21,512 bases of DNA, from positions 1 to 21,512 of the forward strand of contig CAJTOB010000052.1 of NCBI GenBank assembly GCA_910578035.1, written 5' to 3'. Of this stretch, positions 15,319 to 21,512 are shown piece by piece (position 1 is the stretch's first letter; every line of letters begins with the position of its first letter). Made by a program: the position numbers and the translations under genes. The notes below the pieces were generated by a model that saw only the letters and a list, made by a program, of their open reading frames with translations, had not been told where the DNA came from and ran no database searches. The DNA comes from an uncultured Muribaculaceae bacterium. GTDB taxonomy: Bacteria; Bacteroidota; Bacteroidia; Bacteroidales; Muribaculaceae.

Positions 15319-16515
15319 ATGCCAAAAGTATCTAAACGCGGACAAGAAATGCCGGCCTCTCCGATTCGCAGGCTCGTACCTCTGGCTGACCGAGCCAAGG
15401 CCCGTGGCATCAAAGTATATCACCTCAACATCGGCCAGCCCGACGTACCCACCCCGCCCGAAGCCTTCGAAGCGCTGAAACACATAGACCGCAAAGTGCT
15501 CGAATACAGCCCTTCGGCCGGACTGCTCTCTCTCCGCAAAAAACTAAGACAGTACTACAAACGCTTCCACATCGATGTAGACACCGACGATATAATAGTC
15601 ACTTCGGGCGGTTCCGAAGCCGTGCTCTTCGCATTCATGGCTTGCCTCGACCCCGGCGACGAAATTATCGTTCCCGAACCGGCATATGCCAACTATATGG
15701 CATTTGCAATCTCGGCAGGCGCAAAAATCGTCACAGTATCGTCGAGCATCGACAACGGTTTCGAACTCCCCCCTGTCGAAGAATTCGAAAAACTCATAAG
15801 CCCCCGCACCAAAGGCATACTGATATGCAATCCGAACAACCCCACAGGCTATCTCTATACTATGAAAGAGATGCTGCAGATACGCGATTTGGTGCTGAAA
15901 CACGACCTCTTCCTATTCTCCGACGAAGTATACCGCGAGTTCTGCTACACAGGCGCACCATATATCTCCGCGTTCCATCTGCCGGGCATAGAAGGCAAAG
16001 TGGTACTTATTGACTCTGTTTCAAAGCGCTACAACGAGTGCGGCATACGCATAGGCGCACTCATCACAAAACACAAGGAGCTGAAAGCTAACGTAATGAA
16101 ATTCTGCCAGGCCCGTCTCAGCCCGCCCCTCATAGGCCAGATTGTTGCCGAAGCCTCGATAGACGCCTCGCCGGAATACATGCTTGCCACCTACAACGAA
16201 TATGTGGAACGCCGCAAATTTCTCGTCGACAGAATCAATAAAATCCCCGGTTGCTACACCCCCATACCGATGGGAGCCTTCTATACCGTGGTGAGGCTTC
16301 CGGTAGACAACGCCGACCGATTCTGCAGCTGGTGCCTTGAAGAATTCGAATTCGAGGGCGCTACAATTTTCATGGCTCCCGCATCGGGCTTCTACACCAC
16401 GCCCGGACGTGGCATAGACGAAGTGAGAATGGCCTATGTGCTCGATAAAACCGAACTCGACCACGCCTTGACCGTACTTGAAGAAGCTTTGAAGGCTTAT
16501 CCGGGTCGAAAATAA
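15319..16515 (+). CDS. Class I/II PLP-dependent aminotransferase (aspartate-type)
   Basis: 398 aa, full length for fold-type I aminotransferase of the AspC/COG0436 group. Transfers an amino group between an amino acid and a 2-oxoacid using pyridoxal phosphate. Visible landmarks: N-terminal arm and LNIGQPDVPTP (around 37-46), SGGSEA for phosphate binding, NPNNPTG with N174, SDEVY with D202 and Y205, the Schiff-base lysine K236 in DSVSKRYNECG, R244, and a C-terminal Arg in VRMAY that normally binds the substrate carboxylate. The active-site lysine context SVSKRY-NECGIRIG differs from the SFSKTY-MTGWRIG of classical enzymes, so substrate choice should not be assumed. It lies alone between the asnS terminator and the glucan cluster; no clear consensus promoter was found. 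Confidence 0.92.
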   Translation: MPKVSKRGQEMPASPIRRLVPLADRAKARGIKVYHLNIGQPDVPTPPEAFEALKHIDRKVLEYSPSAGLLSLRKKLRQYYKRFHIDVDTDDIIVTSGGSEAVLFAFMACLDPGDEIIVPEPAYANYMAFAISAGAKIVTVSSSIDNGFELPPVEEFEKLISPRTKGILICNPNNPTGYLYTMKEMLQIRDLVLKHDLFLFSDEVYREFCYTGAPYISAFHLPGIEGKVVLIDSVSKRYNECGIRIGALITKHKELKANVMKFCQARLSPPLIGQIVAEASIDASPEYMLATYNEYVERRKFLVDRINKIPGCYTPIPMGAFYTVVRLPVDNADRFCSWCLEEFEFEGATIFMAPASGFYTTPGRGIDEVRMAYVLDKTELDHALTVLEEALKAYPGRK

Positions 16516-16673
16516 ATGTTATGCGACATGTTTTGATAAAAACAGTGCATAAACTTTGCCGACACCGAAAAAAAAACGTAAATTCGCCGTGGATACCTTC
16601 CGTCATATGGAGGATTTCAAGAAAAAACAGACATCAAAACACAACTAAATATACCTAACCATCTAAAACCAAT

Positions 16674-18620
16674 ATGAGTTATCTTAAATTTGATAAGAAT
16701 CTACTCATAAACTTGGACCAGTCGCTACCTAAGGAAATGCTCCGCACCAATCAGGCCGGAGCCTACCACTGCACTACGCTCACGGGCTGCAACACCCGCA
16801 AGCAACACGGCCTGTTGGTAATTCCTATCGAAAGCATGGGCGACAAGCCCCATGTTTTGCTTTCGACTCTCGACGAAACCGTCATACAGCACGGCGCGCC
16901 CTTCAACCTGGGGCTCCATCGCTATCGTGGCGGCGTCTACAGCCCCAACGGCCACAAGTATATACGTGAGTTCGACTGCGAGGGAGTGCCCCGCATGACT
17001 TATCGCGTGGGAGGCGTTATCCTCACCAAAGAGAAAATCTTTATCAGCCAGGAAAACAGAATCCTGATACGCTACACTCTTGTCGAAGCACATTCGGCAA
17101 CAACACTGCGTTTCAAGCCATTCCTCGCCTTCCGAGAGGTAAACAGCCTCTGCGTGGAAAACAATGCTATAAACAAAGCTGTCGAGCCGGTCGACAACGG
17201 CATCGCAACATGTCTCTACGAAGGCTTCCCGACACTCTACATGCAGTTCAGCCATAAGGCTCAGTGGGTCGAGCAGCCCAACTGGTACAAAGACATCGAA
17301 TATGTAAAAGACCTCGAACGCGGCGTGCCCTACTGCGAAGACCTCTGGGTGCCCGGCTATTTCGAAGTGCCGATAAAGAAAGGCGAAAGCATCATATTCT
17401 CTGCCGGTGTAAGCCCTGTGAGCCCCCGCAGCCTCAAAAAAATGTACGAAACGGAAATTGCAAGCCGCACGCCCCGTTCGTCATTCTTCAACTGCCTCAA
17501 AAACAGCGCTAAACAGTTCTATGTCCGCAAAGGCGACTCCATGTACCTTATATCCGGATTCCCCTGGGGTATAGTTCTGGCTCGCAATACATTCATGGCT
17601 CTTCCCGGCCTCACCCTCGCCATCGACCACCGTGCCGACTACGAGGCCATTATGAATACAGCCCTCAAGGCCCTGCTGCACTTCACTGAAACAGGCGAGG
17701 CCTCCGAAAGAATACACGGCATCGATTTGCCCGACATTCCTCTGTGGGCTTTATGGGCCATACAGCAGTATGCAAAAACCGTTGGTACCGACCGCGCCCG
17801 CGAACTCTATATGCAATCCGTTGCCGCGCTTGTAGACTACGTCCTCCGCGGAGGTCACCCCAACCTCTTTGTTGATGCCGAAAGCGGACTCCTCTCCACC
17901 GACGGACACCTCTCCCCGGTTTCCTGGATGAACTCCACTCTGGGAGGCGTCCCTGTCGTACGCCGCACTGGCCGGCTTGTAGAATTCAATGCAATGTGGT
18001 ACAACGCCCTCATGTTCGCCGCCTCTCTCGCAGAGACCATGCCCGAACTTGAAGAGCGCCGCAACGCATGGCTCGCCGAAGCCGAAAAGATGAAGAAGCC
18101 TTTTATCGACACCTTCCTCAACGAAAGCGGATATCTCTACGACTATGTAGACGGCACATATGCCGAACCAAGCGTGCGCCCCAACATGGCAATAGCAATC
18201 GGGCTCGACTACTCTCCGCTCGACCGCCGTCAGCGCAAAAGCGTGCTCGACGTCGTTACACGCGAGCTCCTAACACCCAAGGGCCTGCGCACACTGTCGC
18301 CGAAAAGCTACGGTTACCGCCCCAGCTATGTCGGCTCTCCCGACGAACGTGAGTTTGCCATGCACAACGGCCCGGCACGCCCCTGGCTCATCGGATTCTA
18401 TGCCGACGCATATCTGCGCGTGTTCGGCATGAGCGGCGTCGGATACATAGACCGTATGCTCATCGGCTTTGAAGACGAAATGACTCAGGGCTGCATAGGC
18501 TCGCTAAGCCAGCTATACGACGGAAATCCACCTTACACCGGCCGAGGCGCCGTCAGCCATGCCACAAACGTGGCCGAAGTATTACGCGCCTACCGCTCAC
18601 TCAAACGTTTCGAACAGTAA
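16674..18620 (+). CDS. Glycogen debranching enzyme (amylo-alpha-1,6-glucosidase, GH133 type)
   Basis: 648 aa. Hydrolyses alpha-1,6 branch points of glycogen or limit dextrin in the cytoplasm; no signal peptide. An N-terminal beta-rich domain (about 20-260; NQAGAYHCTTLTGCNTRKQHGLLV is split over the family's opening motif) is followed by an (alpha/alpha)6 domain with HGIDLPDIPLWALWAIQQY (about 349-367), RRTGRLVEFNAMWYNAL (about 432-448), GLRTLSP, HNGPARPWLIGFY (about 564-576) and GCIGSLSQLYDG near the C-terminus. Where archaeal homologues often show a Y-H-x-G-T-V-W-P-W-L motif, this one has HNGPARPWL. First gene of a three-gene plus-strand cluster; the next gene starts 22 bp later. The 158-bp upstream gap has an A9 run but only a weak promoter-like match near 16532-16558. 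Confidence 0.93.
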   Translation: MSYLKFDKNLLINLDQSLPKEMLRTNQAGAYHCTTLTGCNTRKQHGLLVIPIESMGDKPHVLLSTLDETVIQHGAPFNLGLHRYRGGVYSPNGHKYIREFDCEGVPRMTYRVGGVILTKEKIFISQENRILIRYTLVEAHSATTLRFKPFLAFREVNSLCVENNAINKAVEPVDNGIATCLYEGFPTLYMQFSHKAQWVEQPNWYKDIEYVKDLERGVPYCEDLWVPGYFEVPIKKGESIIFSAGVSPVSPRSLKKMYETEIASRTPRSSFFNCLKNSAKQFYVRKGDSMYLISGFPWGIVLARNTFMALPGLTLAIDHRADYEAIMNTALKALLHFTETGEASERIHGIDLPDIPLWALWAIQQYAKTVGTDRARELYMQSVAALVDYVLRGGHPNLFVDAESGLLSTDGHLSPVSWMNSTLGGVPVVRRTGRLVEFNAMWYNALMFAASLAETMPELEERRNAWLAEAEKMKKPFIDTFLNESGYLYDYVDGTYAEPSVRPNMAIAIGLDYSPLDRRQRKSVLDVVTRELLTPKGLRTLSPKSYGYRPSYVGSPDEREFAMHNGPARPWLIGFYADAYLRVFGMSGVGYIDRMLIGFEDEMTQGCIGSLSQLYDGNPPYTGRGAVSHATNVAEVLRAYRSLKRFEQ

Positions 18621-18642
18621 AATCCCGACTAAATATACTACT

Positions 18643-19908
18643 ATGAAAGCTCTAATGTTCGGTTGGGAATTTCCGCCACATATCCTCGGCGGTCTCGGCA
18701 CCGCCAGCTATGGCCTCACCCGCGGAATGTGGGAATGCGGCGATATGGACATCACATTCGTCATTCCCAAACCATTCGGCGACGAAGACCGCAGTTTCGC
18801 CCGTATCATCGGCGCCTCGCAGGTGCCTGTGGCATGGCGCGACGTAAGCCGCGACTATGTAGAGTCGCGCATAGGCAAAGTCATGGACCCCGACCTATAC
18901 TTCCGCCTGCGCGACCATATATATGCCGATTTCAACTACATGCGCACCAACGACCTCGGGTGCATCGAATTTTCCGGCAAATATCCGTCGAATCTTCTGG
19001 AGGAAATCAACAACTACTCCATCATGGCAGGCGTGCTTGCCCGCACACTCGATTTCGACATAATACACAGCCACGACTGGCTCACATACCCCGCCGGTAT
19101 ACATGCAAAGCAGGTGACTGGCAAGCCGCTCGTTATCCACGTACACGCAACGGAATACGACCGCTCGCGAGGGAAGCCCAACCCGACGGTCTACGGAATC
19201 GAACGCGACGGCATGACACACGCCGACCACATCATCACCGTCAGCAACCTCACACGCCAGACCGTGATTGACCACTATGGCGTTGACCCCGCCAAAGTCA
19301 CTACAGTCCATAACGCCGTAGTGCCTCTGAGCCAGGACTTGCTCGACATTGAAATGCCCCGCGCCACCAAAGAGAAGGTTGTAACCTTCCTGGGCCGCAT
19401 CACCATGCAGAAAGGCCCCGAATACTTCGTCGAAGCCGCTGCAAAGGTGCTCCGCAACTGCTCTAACGTGCGCTTCGTCATGGCCGGGTCAGGCGACATG
19501 ATGGACAAAATGATTCAACTCGCCGCCGAGCGTGGAATCGCCGACCGCTTCCACTTCCCCGGCTTCCAGAAAGGGCGCCAGGTCTACGAAATGCTCAAGG
19601 CAAGCGATGTCTACATGATGCCGTCCGTCTCAGAGCCGTTCGGCATATCGCCCCTGGAGGCAATGCAGATGGGAGTGCCGTCGATTATTTCAAAACAGAG
19701 CGGCTGTGCCGAAATTCTCGACAACGTCATCAAGACCGACTACTGGGATATCGACGCCATGGCCGATGCAATCCACGCCATAATCTCCTACCCTGCGCTC
19801 TACAAGCAACTCCGCGAGGACGGTCTCGCCGAAGTGGCCCAGATTACATGGGATAAAGCAGGCCAAAAAGTTATCAACATTTATAATAAAGTATTGGGTC
19901 GCAACTAA
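18643..19908 (+). CDS. Glycogen synthase-like GT-B glycosyltransferase
   Basis: 421 aa from ATG 18643, chosen because it falls after the upstream stop and begins MKALMFGWEFPPHILGGLG, the family's conserved N-terminus; an in-frame start inside the debranching gene is not credible. The GGLG loop is the donor-phosphate loop of starch/glycogen synthases (GT5-like N-domain). The C-terminal GT4-like domain shows FLGRITMQKG (R252, K257) and the E-x7-E motif EPFGISPLE (E331, E339) that binds the nucleotide sugar. Together with its neighbours this points to elongation of an alpha-1,4-glucan. The gene is shorter than classical GlgA (about 475 aa), as in other Bacteroidetes copies, and the donor nucleotide cannot be read from sequence. 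Confidence 0.88.
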   Translation: MKALMFGWEFPPHILGGLGTASYGLTRGMWECGDMDITFVIPKPFGDEDRSFARIIGASQVPVAWRDVSRDYVESRIGKVMDPDLYFRLRDHIYADFNYMRTNDLGCIEFSGKYPSNLLEEINNYSIMAGVLARTLDFDIIHSHDWLTYPAGIHAKQVTGKPLVIHVHATEYDRSRGKPNPTVYGIERDGMTHADHIITVSNLTRQTVIDHYGVDPAKVTTVHNAVVPLSQDLLDIEMPRATKEKVVTFLGRITMQKGPEYFVEAAAKVLRNCSNVRFVMAGSGDMMDKMIQLAAERGIADRFHFPGFQKGRQVYEMLKASDVYMMPSVSEPFGISPLEAMQMGVPSIISKQSGCAEILDNVIKTDYWDIDAMADAIHAIISYPALYKQLREDGLAEVAQITWDKAGQKVINIYNKVLGRN

Positions 19909-19941
19909 ACAGAAGCCGACCGTCAAAACATACCTATCAAG

Positions 19942-21384
19942 ATGAAAGCCATCTGTTTCAATTTCGAAATACACCAGCCGTTCCGCCTGAAACGCTACCG
20001 TTTCTTCGATATCGGCCGCGACCATTACTACTTCGACGATTTTCTCAACGACGATATCGTCACCCGCATAGCCCACAACTCCTATATCCCTGCCGCTGAA
20101 ACACTTCTGCGCATGATTGAGCAGAGTGAAGGCCGCTTCCGCTGCTCTATTGCCGTTTCAGGCGTCGCTCTCGAACAATTCGAGCACTATGTTCCCGAAT
20201 TTATCGACCTCCTCAAGCGTCTGGCAGATACCGGAGCCGTTGAGTTTGTGGCTCAGCCGTTCGCATACTCGCTTGCCTGCCTTGCCGACCCCGAAGAATT
20301 CGCCGTACAGATTGCCGACACATGCGCCATTCTCAAGAGCCGTTTCGGCATAAAGCCCAAAGTTGTACGCAATACCGAGCTTATATACGACGATGACCTC
20401 GCGCCACAGCTTGTGCATCTGGGCTTCAACGGCGTTCTTACCGAAGGCGCAAAGCATATCCTCGGCTGGAAGTCGCCCGACTATATCTACACAGCCGCAT
20501 CAGCGCCCAAACTCAAGTTGCTGCTGCGCAACTCCAAGCTCAGCGACGACATCGCGTTCCGATTCTCCGATTCTTCATGGCCCGAGTTCCCCCTCACTGC
20601 CGACAAGTACATCGACTGGATTGCGTCTACCCCCTCCGACGAGCAGATTGTCAACATTTTCCTCAACATGGAGACTTTCGGCGACCTTCACCCCGCCACC
20701 ACAGGCATTTTCCAGTTCCTTGAAGCACTGCCACGCTTCGCAGCCGAACGAGGCGTCGAATTCCTCACGCCCTCCGATGCCATCGCTAAAATCAAGCCCG
20801 TCGGCGAACTCAGCGTGATGCACCCCATTTCGAGCGCCGACGAAGCCCGCGACACCTCCGCTTGGCTCGGCAACCGCCTGCAGAACGAAGCTTTCGAAAA
20901 GCTCTACTCCGTTTCAGAGCGCGTGCGCCAGTGCAACAACCGTCAGCTCAAAAAGGACTGGGAATACCTCCAGACTTGCGACCACTTCTACTACATGAGC
21001 ACCAAGCAGCGCGGCGGTTTCAGCCCTTACGAAACTCCCTTCCAGGCATTCACAAACTACATGAATGTGCTGGCCGACTTCCTCATGCGCGTTGAAGAAG
21101 AGTTCCCCTCGCAGGTCGACAACGAAGAACTCAACTCGCTCCTGCTCACAATCTCCAATCAGGGTGCCGAAATCGAGGCTCTCAACAAGGAGCTTGCCTC
21201 CATGCGCAAGAACGTAGAGCAATATAACATCGAGCATCGTCTCCGCGCCGAAGAGCCTAAAGAAGAGCCCAAAGCCGAAGCCAAGCCCAAAGCAAAAAGA
21301 GGCCCGAAGCCCAAAGCTGAAAAAGCCGCCAAGGAAGAAAAGCCCAAAAAGGCACCCTCTAAGCGCGCCAAAAAAGCCGAATAA
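19942..21384 (+). CDS. GH57 alpha-amylase-like protein with altered active site and Lys-rich tail
   Basis: 480 aa, cytoplasmic. GH57 regions visible: HQPFR (11-15), SGVALEQF (73-80), RNTELIYDDD with the catalytic nucleophile E146, LTEGAKHILGWKSP, and LNMETFG (241-247). In active GH57 amylases the last region usually reads D-x-E-T-F-G, with Asp as acid/base; here codon AAC at 20665 gives N242. Alpha-amylase-like GH57 homologues lacking catalytic residues are known from Bacteroidetes, so this may be a non-catalytic or altered enzyme. Residues about 390-425 look coiled-coil, and about 428-480 are a Lys/Glu/Ala/Pro-rich tail. It follows the glucan synthase by 33 bp, so it likely acts on, binds or regulates the same glycogen-like polymer. 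A real hydrolase or 4-alpha-glucanotransferase is not excluded. Confidence 0.9.
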   Translation: MKAICFNFEIHQPFRLKRYRFFDIGRDHYYFDDFLNDDIVTRIAHNSYIPAAETLLRMIEQSEGRFRCSIAVSGVALEQFEHYVPEFIDLLKRLADTGAVEFVAQPFAYSLACLADPEEFAVQIADTCAILKSRFGIKPKVVRNTELIYDDDLAPQLVHLGFNGVLTEGAKHILGWKSPDYIYTAASAPKLKLLLRNSKLSDDIAFRFSDSSWPEFPLTADKYIDWIASTPSDEQIVNIFLNMETFGDLHPATTGIFQFLEALPRFAAERGVEFLTPSDAIAKIKPVGELSVMHPISSADEARDTSAWLGNRLQNEAFEKLYSVSERVRQCNNRQLKKDWEYLQTCDHFYYMSTKQRGGFSPYETPFQAFTNYMNVLADFLMRVEEEFPSQVDNEELNSLLLTISNQGAEIEALNKELASMRKNVEQYNIEHRLRAEEPKEEPKAEAKPKAKRGPKPKAEKAAKEEKPKKAPSKRAKKAE

Positions 21385-21422
21385 TCCCTTCCCCCCCTCT
21401 AAACTAAAAGACCCGCTTTGGC

Positions 21423-21512
21423 GAGGGCACTGAAAAAGTTCCTTGCCGAGTCATAGATCTAAATTGAAACGATTTAATCGGCACATATCAAGTAAAGGGC
21501 TTGAATATGTGC
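21423..21512. mobile_element. Possible terminal end of an insertion sequence running off the right edge
   Basis: The segment GAGGGCACTGAAAAAGTT (21423-21440) resembles terminal inverted repeats of IS1182/IS5-like elements as I remember them (ends with a G-rich block followed by CTGAAAAAGT). It is followed by A+T-rich non-coding sequence and a hairpin, as in the leader of a transposase gene. No transposase codons are visible, so the call is tentative. Confidence 0.35.
21481..21512. repeat. Inverted repeat (hairpin) at the window end
   Basis: GCACATATCAAG (21481-21492) pairs with CTTGAATATGTGC (21500-21512) with one bulged base and a 7-nt loop. There is no T-tract before the window ends. It may be an IS-leader hairpin or the terminator of the glucan cluster. 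Confidence 0.6.

Overview
The window reads as a chromosomal segment of a gut Bacteroidales bacterium, most likely a Muribaculaceae (S24-7) relative. Evidence: Bacteroidetes-type promoters (TAnnTTTG with TTTG about 20 nt upstream), few obvious Shine-Dalgarno sites, an IS4-family transposase of the kind common in Bacteroides, a Bacteroidetes-style RHS protein, DUF4919, an RluB-type pseudouridine synthase with a Gln/Asn/Gly/Arg/Tyr-rich N-terminal tail, and the debranching enzyme / glycosyltransferase / GH57 trio of Bacteroidales. The family-level call is inference.

Region 1 (1-8568) is an accessory, toxin-like locus, mostly on the minus strand. A promoter at 8537-8568 drives a secreted 316-aa protein. 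It overlaps by 4 bp (ATGA) a 2011-aa secreted RHS/YD-repeat protein. The last 190 residues of the RHS protein are an A+T-rich variable tip with a JAMM metalloprotease motif. Then come a 249-aa signal-peptide protein and, again with an ATGA overlap, a 53-aa single-pass membrane protein. Directly after it (613-479) is a broken second copy of the tip domain, cut before its JAMM motif next to an IS4-family element whose transposase runs off the left edge. This looks like a polymorphic-toxin locus whose downstream tip module was disrupted by an IS.

Region 2 (8588-12204) begins with a bidirectional hairpin terminator. A compact minus-strand operon follows: DUF456 membrane protein, DUF4919 protein (ATGA overlap), ArnT-like GT39 glycosyltransferase and ferritin, with gaps of 7 and 11 bp.

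Region 3 (12174-16515, plus strand) is housekeeping: a promoter with a roughly 140-nt leader, an RluB-like pseudouridine synthase with a repetitive disordered tail, asparaginyl-tRNA synthetase, a strong terminator, and a class I aminotransferase.

Region 4 (16674-21384, plus strand) is a storage-glucan cluster: GH133-type glycogen debranching enzyme, glycogen-synthase-like glycosyltransferase, and a GH57 alpha-amylase-like protein that keeps the nucleophile Glu but has Asn at the expected acid/base Asp and carries a Lys-rich tail. The last ~90 bp look like the terminal end of another insertion sequence, with a hairpin at the very edge.

The main novelty candidates are the RHS tip plus its orphan fragment and the two uncharacterised small genes between them. 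The GH57 active-site substitution and the RluB tail are secondary.
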